From contig NZ_JAPDFT010000001.1 in assembly GCF_025949665.1 (NCBI RefSeq), forward strand, positions 2,728,001 to 2,792,000: 64,000 nt of DNA, read 5' to 3'. Both the position numbers and the translations under genes were made by a program. Position 1 is the first letter of the stretch, and each line of letters begins with the position of its first letter. Source of the DNA: Chryseobacterium viscerum (GTDB lineage: Bacteria; Bacteroidota; Bacteroidia; Flavobacteriales; Weeksellaceae). This document shows positions 8,228 through 14,869 of the stretch, in pieces. The notes below the pieces were generated by a model. The model searched no databases. It worked only from the letters and a program-made list of their open reading frames with translations, and was not told where the DNA came from.

Positions 8228-8668
8228 TTACAAGCATTCCATTGTAGGAAAATATTCTGAAAATGTAACACTCCATTTATTATCAAAGTCTCCACTAATA
8301 ATAATATAATCAATTCCTTTTTTTAGCTTAAAATTCATCTCTTTTTTTTTCTTAGATGTAATACTAATCTTTTTATCTCTTTTAAGAACTCTAATTTGTG
8401 TATATCCACAGGTATAGTTTTCAAAATTATAACTTTTACCATTTATAGTAATAACATCGTCAATAAAAGCAGCATTATTAAAAGATAATAAAACTTCGTC
8501 ATCTTTTTTAAGAAATTCTTTTGGAATATTTTCCAAATAAGATTTATATGCTGTACTATCTGTTTTTGTTGCTTTCGTTTTATCTTGATAATAAAAATCA
8601 ATATTATTTTGTGCTGAGCAACTATTGTTAATCAGTAAAACCATTATTAAAAAGAATACTATTTTCAT
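8228..8668 (-). CDS. Secreted or lipoprotein candidate immunity protein
   Basis: A 146-aa protein with an N-terminal signal (MKIVFFLIMVLLINNSC); Cys17 could be lipidated or the signal could be cut at SAQ. The mature part is lysine-rich and predicted mostly beta (VITINGKSYNFENYTCGYTQ, KGIDYIIISGDFDNKWSVTF). I do not recognise a family. Its ATG overlaps by one base (TAATG) the stop of a tip remnant at 8668-8757 that follows an RHS core fragment, so by position it is the immunity gene of that cassette. Function is inferred only from context. Confidence 0.5.
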   Translation of the reverse strand: MKIVFFLIMVLLINNSCSAQNNIDFYYQDKTKATKTDSTAYKSYLENIPKEFLKKDDEVLLSFNNAAFIDDVITINGKSYNFENYTCGYTQIRVLKRDKKISITSKKKKEMNFKLKKGIDYIIISGDFDNKWSVTFSEYFPTMECL

Positions 8669-8757
8669 TATTTTTTATTTTTAGGTAATCTAAATGAGTT
8701 AGCTTTAACAGTTTCTTCCATCTTCTTTATTTGATTTTTATTAAATAATTTACAGAT
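8668..8757 (-). pseudogene. Out-of-frame RHS tip remnant
   Basis: In a different frame from the RHS core fragment just upstream, 29 codons run to a TAA that overlaps the next gene's ATG: ...KKMEETVKANSFRLPKNKK. This looks like the C-terminal end of a toxin tip joined to the core by a frame-breaking deletion, so the cassette can no longer encode its toxin. No family was recognised. Confidence 0.4.
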
Positions 8758-9150
8758 TCATACTTAGGATTGTTTTCTTAGGGTCTCCAGCACCTGCTTG
8801 ATCAGGTTCCATTCCATCCGAATCAATAAATCTAATCGGATTATTAAATGCATAGTTATAAAGGTTATATCTTGTCATCTTCTCCGCCAGTGGATCTACC
8901 ACTCCCCATCTTCCCAAATCCGGCATATACATTCTTGCTCCATAATCAAAGAAACCTGTTTCCTGAAGCTCCTTACCATTGTACTTGTAAGAATAATAAC
9001 CTCCAAATTGGGAAGTGCTCAATGATCCTGAGATATGATTTAGTCCAAATGCATAATAGTTATTGGTATCTGTAGTTTCAAGAGCGCCTGCGCTGTTTCT
9101 TGCGAAACTTATCCTTGCATTTCCAAGGTGATCCTTGTACTGGTAAATAT
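8750..9150 (-). pseudogene. Orphan RHS core fragment with deleted tip
   Basis: About 130 codons of the RHS repeat-associated core: YIYQYKDHLGNARISF, NSAGALETTDTNNYYAFGLN, YNGKELQETGFFDYGARMYM, PDLGRWGVVDPLAEKMTRY and NPIRFIDSDG. It then ends after a short DPKKTILSMNL. The frame opens with GTG at 9181, but homology begins at about 9150 exactly where the other cassettes begin (YIYQY). There is no signal peptide or N-terminal RHS repeats, so it cannot work alone. It is best read as a silent donor cassette whose tip has been lost. Confidence 0.75.
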
Positions 9151-9173
9151 AGCAGTTTTGATGGCGAAAGAGC

Positions 9174-9199
9174 AAAATCACTGTCGCTGCAGTGGTTTT
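9174..9199 (-). terminator. CACTG/CAGTG hairpin before a core cassette
   Basis: AAAATCACTG and CAGTGGTTTT pair (one G-U) around TCGCTG. Together with the TTTTATTTAT spacer and border repeat copy B it forms a composite element placed just upstream, on the coding strand, of the RHS core fragment. The same arrangement is seen at 12822-12892. Confidence 0.55.
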
Positions 9200-9213
9200 T
9201 TGTTTTTATTTAT

Positions 9214-9244
9214 GGACACGAGCGAGACGCTCGCTCCAGCGGGG
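9214..9244. repeat. Cassette-border repeat, copy B
   Basis: GGACACGAGCGAGACGCTCG followed by CTCCAGCGGGG, one base different from copy A. It sits between the hairpin that precedes the core fragment at 8750-9150 and an opposite-strand regulator remnant. Confidence 0.7.
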
Positions 9245-9245
9245 G

Positions 9246-9338
9246 GAAGATAAAAACGTAATCTACCGCATTATTGACGGGATGCTCACAAAATCTAAAT
9301 TTAAAGATTTCTTTAATAAAAATGCAGCTACGCTATAA
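9246..9338 (+). pseudogene. Remnant of an XRE-type regulator C-terminus
   Basis: On the plus strand a 30-codon frame reads DKNVIYRIIDGMLTKSKFKD and ends FFNKNAATL, then TAA. The pattern D-K-x-x-I-x-x-I-I-D-G-M resembles the last helix of small helix-turn-helix (XRE) regulators common in Bacteroidota. The DNA-binding part is gone, cut at border repeat B. A terminator hairpin follows on the same strand. It is the only plus-strand gene trace inside the array. Confidence 0.45.
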
Positions 9339-9349
9339 AACAAAAAAAC

Positions 9350-9372
9350 CTCGCAAATTGCGAGATTTTTAC
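9350..9372 (+). terminator. Terminator behind the regulator remnant
   Basis: CTCGCAA-A-TTGCGAG with a following ATTTTT tract. It lies 12 nt after the remnant's stop. Confidence 0.65.
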
Positions 9373-9409
9373 TTTATCTGCCGCACGATGCAATCGTGCG
9401 AGAGCGAGG

Positions 9410-9508
9410 GTTCAGCCCAAAAGGATAATAGTTGTTGGTATCTATAATTTCAGGAACGCCTTCGCTGTTTTTTGCAAAATTTACCCTGGCATTTCCAAGG
9501 TGATTTTG
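9410..9508 (-). pseudogene. Micro-fragment of an RHS core
   Basis: About 33 codons of RHS core: NHLGNARVNFAKNSEGVPEI then IDTNNYYPFGLNP. This corresponds to the first part of the core in the other cassettes. It is cut off at a short palindrome (GCACGA-TGCAA-TCGTGC, about 9383-9399). It shows that yet another cassette once stood here and was mostly deleted. Confidence 0.7.
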
Positions 9509-9520
9509 CTAATACTTCTA

Positions 9521-9553
9521 AAAATAGAGTATTGCAAATCAATACTCTATTTT
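9521..9553 (-). terminator. Terminator after the membrane immunity candidate
   Basis: A perfect 14-bp stem, AAAATAGAGTATTG / CAATACTCTATTTT, with a 5-nt loop lies 18 nt past the stop of the 9571-10200 gene. Related hairpins follow the genes at 10758 and 14541, and a diverged copy lies near 10291-10320. Confidence 0.75.
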
Positions 9554-9570
9554 GTTTGAAACATGACCTA

Positions 9571-10200
9571 TTAGTTTTTGCCTTTCATTTGTTTTTGATA
9601 TAAAATCATTTGTGGTATAAATAATAATAAAATAGATAGTGAGACAGGATTAAATCCTTTTAACACTGTGAAAATTATAATAATGATAATTGATATAATG
9701 AGTACTATTGAATTTATTCTATACGCTAACCTTAAATGTCCTTTTTCAGCAAATTCATCCCAACTATCTATTACTTTAATATCATTTTTTTTAATATCAT
9801 TTTTCAATCTATTAATAAACTTCTCTACATCTTCAGATTTAATTTTAGAGTTATTAATATAGATTACAGCATCATGTGTTTTTATTTTTCTTAAAAGCCT
9901 TTCTTCATCTAAAACGATAGTTTTTATATCATTAATTTTAATAGATTTAATTGGATTATAATTAAAAATAATTTTTTTTCTCCATTCAAAAAACAATTCG
10001 TTTTCATTAACAGTTATTTTGAGACGACCAATAATATAGTAGTAGATTAAAAGGAGACTAATAATTATAAACAAAACCGAAATTACAAATGAATTTGTTT
10101 CTGCCCCTATAAAAATTGCTGTTAAAAAAATCACAGGTAATAAAAAAAGGCATAGTAAAATTCTTGATTGCCTAAAAATTGTGATATTATATTCTTGCAT
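9571..10200 (-). CDS. Four-helix membrane protein, candidate immunity protein
   Basis: A 209-aa integral membrane protein. Two hydrophobic helices lie near residues 13-32 and 35-53, a soluble middle part of about 100 residues follows (KITVNENELFFEWRKKIIFN, IKINDIKTIVLDEERLL: a PH-like pattern), and two more helices lie near 160-180 and 186-200. No family was firmly recognised. It lies 11 nt downstream of a tip remnant (10212-10313) and is followed by its own terminator, as for the other toxin/immunity pairs here. A membrane immunity protein would fit a toxin acting on or at the inner membrane, but this is inference. Confidence 0.5.
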   Translation of the reverse strand: MQEYNITIFRQSRILLCLFLLPVIFLTAIFIGAETNSFVISVLFIIISLLLIYYYIIGRLKITVNENELFFEWRKKIIFNYNPIKSIKINDIKTIVLDEERLLRKIKTHDAVIYINNSKIKSEDVEKFINRLKNDIKKNDIKVIDSWDEFAEKGHLRLAYRINSIVLIISIIIIIIFTVLKGFNPVSLSILLLFIPQMILYQKQMKGKN

Positions 10201-10211
10201 TTTTTTGTTAA

Positions 10212-10313
10212 TTAAGGTTGTTGTGTTAAATCATAAATCATTGTTCCTGTGCCATAAGCAAGAACACCAATACCAATAGTCCATCCAACAGGGGAGCATT
10301 GAAATCCAATGCC
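10212..10313 (-). pseudogene. RHS tip remnant fused to a terminator-like hairpin
   Basis: A 33-codon stretch ending 11 nt before the membrane-protein gene reads ...CSPVGWTIGIGVLAYGTGTM, then IYDLTQQP. It is glycine-rich and hydrophobic, like the end of a toxin tip. Its first codons lie within a diverged copy of the AGAGCATTG hairpin (about 10291-10320), so the deletion that removed the rest of the cassette probably had one end in that hairpin. Confidence 0.4.
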
Positions 10314-10360
10314 CTAATTTATTATCAAAATTTTTGGAATATTATTAATCCTATCAGTTT

Positions 10361-10693
10361 TTAAATAGATTTATTATTTCTAAAAATCCTCAATAAGATT
10401 GGTGAAAGACCTCCTGAAACAATTAAGAACAATCCTAAATTTGATATATTCAATTTATTAGGAAACATTACCATTATATAACCATAAATCTTAGCTGATT
10501 TAGTATTATACCAATTGTATTCAACAATCAAATCATTACTTCTTTTTTTATTCTGCATAGTAATAATTTCAATTAAATCTTCTTTAAAATCTAAATAATT
10601 TCCACTATCTTTTTTAGGAATATTCAAATTTTTTTTATAAGACTTAAAGACTAATCTACATCTATAAAATGTTTCAGTTTCACTACCCACCAT
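10361..10693 (-). CDS. Hypothetical protein with C-terminal membrane helix
   Basis: A 110-aa frame starting ATG-GTG. The N-terminal two thirds are charged (CRLVFKSYKKNLNIPKKDSG, LIVEYNWYNTKSAKIYG). A hydrophobic helix lies near the end (LGLFLIVSGGLSPILLRIF). The shape recalls DUF3592-like membrane proteins, but I would not assign it. It begins a few bases after the terminator at 10699-10730, exactly where a core cassette would be expected, so it may be an immunity gene left after loss of its toxin, or a truncated gene. Confidence 0.35.
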   Translation of the reverse strand: MVGSETETFYRCRLVFKSYKKNLNIPKKDSGNYLDFKEDLIEIITMQNKKRSNDLIVEYNWYNTKSAKIYGYIMVMFPNKLNISNLGLFLIVSGGLSPILLRIFRNNKSI

Positions 10694-10698
10694 TTCTA

Positions 10699-10730
10699 AA
10701 AATAGAGCATTGAAACCAATACTCTATTTT
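10699..10730 (-). terminator. Terminator after the secreted protein gene
   Basis: AAAATAGAGCATTG / CAATACTCTATTTT pair with one mismatch around AAAC. It is a close copy of the 9521-9553 hairpin and lies 28 nt after the stop at 10758. Confidence 0.7.
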
Positions 10731-10757
10731 ATTACCAGCACGTTTGGAAAATTACCA

Positions 10758-11129
10758 CTATTTTCTACAGTGTCTTTGTAAAATACCCCCTAATACAGAA
10801 TTGGGATTAGTAATCAATTCTTCTTTCGAAGGTTTATTCAATTTTTCTATATTTCCATCTCTCCAATGTATAATTATAGATTTAATAACAGAAGATTTCT
10901 TCATACAGTCCATACTGAGAAAATATTCTATATAGTCTGTTGAAGGATCATTTTTTAAAGTAAACTCAAATTTCTGCCAAATTTTTAAATGGTTATTTTC
11001 CAAACTTTCAAATTTTTCATAAATTTTATTTTTATGTTGATCTTCTGTTATATACTTATAATTATTATTTTTTTGAGAAAAAACTAAAATTGAGAGAAGA
11101 AAGCAAATTATTAATAATATTTTATTCAT
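10758..11129 (-). CDS. Small secreted protein in the toxin array
   Basis: A 123-aa protein with a clear Sec signal peptide (MNKILLIICFLLSILVFSQ) and a lysine/glutamate-rich mature part (KIYEKFESLENNHLKIWQKF, CMKKSSVIKSIIIHWRDG). No domain was recognised. It lies between one cassette's immunity gene and a terminator, and has no tip directly upstream. It could be an additional immunity protein, as several immunity candidates in this locus are exported, but nothing in the sequence proves it. Confidence 0.45.
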   Translation of the reverse strand: MNKILLIICFLLSILVFSQKNNNYKYITEDQHKNKIYEKFESLENNHLKIWQKFEFTLKNDPSTDYIEYFLSMDCMKKSSVIKSIIIHWRDGNIEKLNKPSKEELITNPNSVLGGILQRHCRK

Positions 11130-11170
11130 GTTTATATGTAGTATGTTAAATATTTTATTTTTAAATCTAA

Positions 11171-11536
11171 TTATATATCGCCTTTAAAAGTGATATTTAT
11201 TGTTTTAACTGGTAAATTAGTGTGAAAACCATCATAATAATAAAGTAGATTGTCCTCTATATTCTCAATATAGATATTCTCAAATTTTTCATTGGATAAT
11301 TCAATCTCAAAATTTAAACTCATAGTATTTACCCGGAAAACGGTAAAATAATTATCCTTTTGTTTTTTAGAAATTCCAAAATATTTAACAAAATAGTAAA
11401 TTCCCTCTTTTTCAAAATAATTATCAATTATTATATTATCACTAACATTTTTATTATTTATAATTAATGTTCCTATCCAGGGACCTCCCATATTTATTAT
11501 TTGGTCTGGATTTTCAAAATCTATATATTTTTCCAT
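11171..11536 (-). CDS. Candidate immunity protein for the 11.5-12.8 kb cassette
   Basis: A 121-aa acidic protein beginning MEKYIDFENPDQIINMGGPW, with no signal peptide and a mainly beta pattern (YYFVKYFGISKKQKDNYFTV, LPVKTINITFKGDI). The frame is open further upstream, but those codons overlap the RHS cassette, so the ATG at 11536, 10 nt after the cassette stop, is the natural start. No family was recognised. The tight spacing behind a toxin tip and its small size support an immunity role. Confidence 0.6.
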   Translation of the reverse strand: MEKYIDFENPDQIINMGGPWIGTLIINNKNVSDNIIIDNYFEKEGIYYFVKYFGISKKQKDNYFTVFRVNTMSLNFEIELSNEKFENIYIENIEDNLLYYYDGFHTNLPVKTINITFKGDI

Positions 11537-11546
11537 ATGTAAAAAA

Positions 11547-12797
11547 TTAAGGTATAAAAGGTATTCTATCCGGACTATAAAATTGAAGCCATGTTCCAAA
11601 TCCACTGTTTGGCTGCATACCAACTAGCCCAATTCTAATATTTGTTCCTTTCGGAATTATCTGACTTGACCAATTCCCTAAAGTAGGTTGGAATTCGGGA
11701 GTAATTTGTAACATATTTCTCCCAAACCATTCATACTTTGTTAAAGCTTTAGGAGCAATTGTACTCCATTTAAAAGTCCCATATTTTAATGTATTTTCGG
11801 ATGCATATAATCCTACTTTAAGATTAAATGGTAATTTAACTCCAATAGAGCCTCCCATAAATCCATCTGCTGTAGTAATTTTACTTAGAGCATTACCTAT
11901 ATACCTTCCAGCACCGACAGCTCTCCAGCCAGCAGAAAATAAGGCACCTCCAGCAAATTGTGCTGGTAATTCTAAAAACATAAAGTTTTCAGCAGCAGAT
12001 ACAGATTTTCCTACTTTTGTGTTTTCTACAGCATCATACAGCAAAGACCTACTTTGGCTTAAATTCCAATCTAATCTGGCATTATTTATACCAAGGTCCA
12101 TCATATAGCTGTTATATGATCCTTCACCGAAACCTCCACCCTTTTTTCCTGTGACAAAAACCTCTTCAAGATAATTGATTGCTTCACCAATACCGGCCTC
12201 ATCAAAATTAACATTTAAGCTTTTATAGCTGCCATCATACCCCAAAAGAGTACCATTACTATCTAAAAAGCCGAAACCTGTATTACTCCATGTTCCCCCA
12301 AGGCTTCCTGCTCTCGCGAGTAATGCGGCAGCATCTCCACCGCCATCTCCATATTTTACACCCAGATAATTAGTAGCACCTTGAGGTTTATATGACGAAC
12401 CCAAAAACCCAAAGGCCTGTCCCGTAGTATCGGTAATATGTCCTGTGTCATCCATCCATCTTCCATCAGGATCTGTCATTAAAACAGGGTTATTAGCAAC
12501 ATAAGCATATGGACTTGTAGAAAGGTAGCTTTCTGCCAGCTGATCTATCCCGTTCCATCTTCCCAAATCCGGCATATACTCTCTCCAGCCATAACTGTAC
12601 ATACCCGTTTCCTGAAGTTCTTTGCCATTGTATTTGTTATCTTTATAACTTCCCCGTCCAAAGAATGCATTTCCGGTTTTCAGGTGATTCATCCCAAAAG
12701 GATAGTAATCATTAGAATCTGCAACATCAAGAACGCCTTCGCTGTTTTTTGCAAAACTGATCCTTATATTTCCCAGATTATCGTACTGGTAAATACA
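11547..12797 (-). CDS. Orphan RHS core cassette with unassigned toxin tip
   Basis: A silent RHS cassette. The frame is open from a TAA at 12800-12798, with RHS core homology starting IYQYDNLGNIRISFAKNSEG. The first ATG (12692, MNHLKTGNAFFGRGSYKDNK) lies inside the core, so there is no proper start, signal peptide or N-terminal repeats. The core ends near NPVLMTDPDGRW. A distinct tip of about 270 residues follows, with a glycine/alanine-rich hydrophobic segment (FAGGALFSAGWRAVGAG) and a C-terminal module (MLQITPEFQPTLGNWSSQII, GTNIRIGLVGMQPNSGFGTW). I do not recognise the tip family; part resembles small toxin domains only in general form. 317 bases of its core are identical to the main RHS gene. 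Confidence 0.7.
   Translation of the reverse strand, partial: CIYQYDNLGNIRISFAKNSEGVLDVADSNDYYPFGMNHLKTGNAFFGRGSYKDNKYNGKELQETGMYSYGWREYMPDLGRWNGIDQLAESYLSTSPYAYVANNPVLMTDPDGRWMDDTGHITDTTGQAFGFLGSSYKPQGATNYLGVKYGDGGGDAAALLARAGSLGGTWSNTGFGFLDSNGTLLGYDGSYKSLNVNFDEAGIGEAINYLEEVFVTGKKGGGFGEGSYNSYMMDLGINNARLDWNLSQSRSLLYDAVENTKVGKSVSAAENFMFLELPAQFAGGALFSAGWRAVGAGRYIGNALSKITTADGFMGGSIGVKLPFNLKVGLYASENTLKYGTFKWSTIAPKALTKYEWFGRNMLQITPEFQPTLGNWSSQIIPKGTNIRIGLVGMQPNSGFGTWLQFYSPDRIPFIP
12405..12721. repeat. 317-bp direct repeat, copy 1 (in orphan cassette)
   Basis: Base-by-base comparison shows this segment is identical to 15638-15954, offset by 3233 bases with no gap. It covers the RHS core from about NDYYPFGMNH to GQAFGF. 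Flanks diverge abruptly on both sides. Both copies are read in the same RHS frame. Confidence 0.95.
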
Positions 12798-12821
12798 TTA
12801 GTTTCTCTAGAAAAAGAGAGT

Positions 12822-12849
12822 GAAAACCACTGCTTTTGCAGTGGTTTTC
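12822..12849 (-). terminator. Perfect CCACTGC/GCAGTGG hairpin
   Basis: A 12-bp perfect stem, GAAAACCACTGC-TTTT-GCAGTGGTTTTC, lies 64 nt past the stop of the 12913-13260 immunity gene and 25 nt before the orphan core cassette. With the TTTTATTTATT spacer and border repeat copy C it forms the same composite as at 9174-9244. Confidence 0.75.
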
Positions 12850-12864
12850 GGTTTTATTTATTGA

Positions 12865-12892
12865 GGGCACGAGCGAGATGCTTGCACCAACG
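12865..12892. repeat. Cassette-border repeat, copy C (diverged)
   Basis: GGGCACGAGCGAGATGCTTG followed by CACCAACG is recognisably the same repeat as copies A and B, with several changes. It lies between the immunity gene at 12913 and the hairpin at 12822-12849. Confidence 0.6.
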
Positions 12893-12912
12893 TAAGATAG
12901 ATAATTAATACT

Positions 12913-13260
12913 CTAACTTATTATATTATCACTTTCATCAATGTCATCTTCTAAATATCCAATAACTTTATCATAGTTTTCACTTAAATAGAACATTCCA
13001 GAATAATTTCTCCCCTTAATAGTCACTCCTTTTAATAATATTCCAGAATCATTTCTCAACCCAATAAGTAGCTGATGCATTTGCTTTGCAAGTTTATGAT
13101 TTTTTTTATTAATAGCCATTCCCTCTCTAATACTATATACACCAATCATATTTTCCCTATAAAATCTTCCATCATTTAATTTTATATGATAGTCATTAAT
13201 TTCTCCTGATAGATTAATGTTTTTCTTTATTAAGTTAAAAACATCTTCTTTTGTTGTCAT
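12913..13260 (-). CDS. Candidate immunity protein for the second ART-like cassette
   Basis: A 115-aa protein (MTTKEDVFNLIKKNINLSGE, GRFYRENMIGVYSIREGMAI, ending in an acidic DDIDESDN tail). It has no signal peptide, so it should act in the cytoplasm, where an ADP-ribosyltransferase would work. It starts 2 nt after the stop of the cassette at 13263. Family not recognised. It differs completely from the immunity candidate of the related main toxin (14541-14858), as expected if the two tips need separate protectors. Confidence 0.6.
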   Translation of the reverse strand: MTTKEDVFNLIKKNINLSGEINDYHIKLNDGRFYRENMIGVYSIREGMAINKKNHKLAKQMHQLLIGLRNDSGILLKGVTIKGRNYSGMFYLSENYDKVIGYLEDDIDESDNIIS

Positions 13261-13262
13261 TT

Positions 13263-14417
13263 TTATGGTTTTATGTGTTCAACATTAGCTCTTATTACAG
13301 GTCCAAAAATTAACCATTCATTCTCTTGCATTTTCATTCCTGTTTCGGATACATTAGGGATCGCATTAACTCCAATTTTAAATCTTTTTGATAATATCAC
13401 ACCTTCTGATTTTCCGCTAACTCCCCTAGCAAAATATCTTGCCGTTTCTTTATTTGTTGTCCAAGACGTCCAAACTGAAATATTATCACTCATTGCATGA
13501 TCATCCATATCCCAATGTGCTCTATAAATATTTTCAGGCCTTAATCCATTAGGTATAGCAATTCCAAACAATGCTTCATTATACATAGTAGCCTGTACTT
13601 CGGAATGAGAAGACGATGACACTCCTCTATATAGTAATATCCCATTTCTATTATTATCGCCCTTAGAAATTTCTCCAGATATATCAATAGCACCCGTAAT
13701 CGGTTTAGAATTTGCAGAAAAGCCGCTGTCTCCATTAAGCATTAGAGGTAAACCCCATAAGCCTATTCTTGCATAAACCGCCAATCTTGCTACAGTTGGA
13801 CCAAATTCTACCGGAGGAGCTAGCCCTTCAAATGTGGCAGCTCCGACAGTGAGAATACCAACAGAAGCATTTTTAGTTTTTCCAACTAGTCTTCTAAAGA
13901 AATTACCTATACGCTTAAGAATATTAGGTTTTGGTCCCTGTGTAGTTCCAGAATCTCCGCCACCTCCTGTCCATGTTTTTTCCATTGCCGGTGACCAGTT
14001 GGGATTGGTAGAGTTTGGGCTTCCTGCATATTGCTTTGAAGGCCACCACCATGCAGATTCTGAGGAGGTATTAATTTCCAGCCCTTCCGCAGGAGACATA
14101 GCCCGCCTTCCATCCGGGTCTATAAAGCTTATTGGATTATTAAAAGCATATGTATATGGTGAGAATCTTCTTGATGTCTCTGCTAGCGGATCTACAACAC
14201 CCCATCTTCCGATATCCGACATATACATCCTGGCCCCGTAATCATTCCAGCCGGTTTCTTTTTGCAGTTCCTTACCGTTGTATTGATAATTATAAGCAGT
14301 ATTTCCGGTTAAAAAAGTATAGCCCTGATGCTTTAAACCAAATGGATAATAATTGTTTTCTTCAAGAACTTCTGCGCTGCCAGATGAGGATCTGGAGTAG
14401 CTTACCCGTACATTTCC
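13263..14417 (-). CDS. Orphan RHS core cassette with ADP-ribosyltransferase-like tip
   Basis: A second silent cassette. Core homology begins GNVRVSYSRSSSG at 14417, preceded by an in-frame TAA (14429-14427). The first ATG is internal, at 14228 (MYMSDIGRWGVVDPLAETSR). After the core (NPISFIDPDGRRAM) comes a linker with KRIGNFFRRLVGK, then a tip whose last about 125 residues show the three features of R-S-E ADP-ribosyltransferases: LLYRGVSS (Arg), SVWTSWT (Ser motif) and QENEWLIFGP (Glu-x-Glu). The linker and tip are clearly homologous to those of the main RHS protein. With no start region it is probably not expressed alone; recombination into the main gene would activate it. Confidence 0.75.
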   Translation of the reverse strand, partial: GNVRVSYSRSSSGSAEVLEENNYYPFGLKHQGYTFLTGNTAYNYQYNGKELQKETGWNDYGARMYMSDIGRWGVVDPLAETSRRFSPYTYAFNNPISFIDPDGRRAMSPAEGLEINTSSESAWWWPSKQYAGSPNSTNPNWSPAMEKTWTGGGGDSGTTQGPKPNILKRIGNFFRRLVGKTKNASVGILTVGAATFEGLAPPVEFGPTVARLAVYARIGLWGLPLMLNGDSGFSANSKPITGAIDISGEISKGDNNRNGILLYRGVSSSSHSEVQATMYNEALFGIAIPNGLRPENIYRAHWDMDDHAMSDNISVWTSWTTNKETARYFARGVSGKSEGVILSKRFKIGVNAIPNVSETGMKMQENEWLIFGPVIRANVEHIKP

Positions 14418-14462
14418 TACACAATATTATCTCAACTTTACATTTTTACTAATGTTTTTAAG

Positions 14463-14491
14463 ATTAGAGTATTGATTTTTAATACTCTAAT
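14463..14491 (-). terminator. Terminator after the main toxin's immunity gene
   Basis: ATTAGAGTATT / AATACTCTAAT form a perfect 11-bp stem around GATTTTT. It lies 50 nt after the stop at 14541 and 46 nt before the next core cassette. It belongs to the same sequence family as the hairpins at 9521 and 10699. Confidence 0.75.
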
Positions 14492-14540
14492 TTATTACCA
14501 ACATATGTGTAACATTACTGAGTTTTACAAACCTTGATAA

Positions 14541-14858
14541 TTATTTTTTTTTAGGCCAATAACATAATATATCCGTTATTTCTTCATTAATTAAACATAG
14601 TTCTTGAAAAGAACTATACTCAATAATTACCATAAAAATATTGCTTCCAGAATATTCTTCAAGAGATTTAATTAGTTTAGAATAAAGATTCTTTATTCTA
14701 TTGTCATTTGTAATTCCCAATTTTATTTCATATATAGAAATAAAATTATTTTTATCTAATAGATTTGATATTTCTAAAGAAAAATTATTATCTAATTGTT
14801 GGATAATTCTTTTTTGCTTTAAGAGGATATCTATTTTATTTTTTATATCGATGTTCAT
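14541..14858 (-). CDS. Candidate immunity protein of the main RHS toxin
   Basis: A 105-aa helical, charged protein (MNIDIKNKIDILLKQKRIIQ, IYEIKLGITNDNRIKNLYSK, ending CYWPKKK). No signal peptide or membrane helix, so it is cytoplasmic. It begins 11 nt after the stop of the 1242-aa RHS protein and is followed by a terminator, which makes it the last gene of that operon. No family was recognised; the immunity role rests on position, size and the parallel with the other cassettes. Confidence 0.6.
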   Translation of the reverse strand: MNIDIKNKIDILLKQKRIIQQLDNNFSLEISNLLDKNNFISIYEIKLGITNDNRIKNLYSKLIKSLEEYSGSNIFMVIIEYSSFQELCLINEEITDILCYWPKKK

Positions 14859-14869
14859 TATTATTGTTT

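Noticed and set aside
9571..10200. Four-helix protein considered as a transporter or sensor
   Set aside because: No transporter or kinase motif is visible; position behind a tip remnant fits an immunity role better, though not proven.
7588..12892. GC-rich repeats considered as a CRISPR array
   Set aside because: The copies are kilobases apart, differ in length and flank toxin cassettes; there are no regular spacers.
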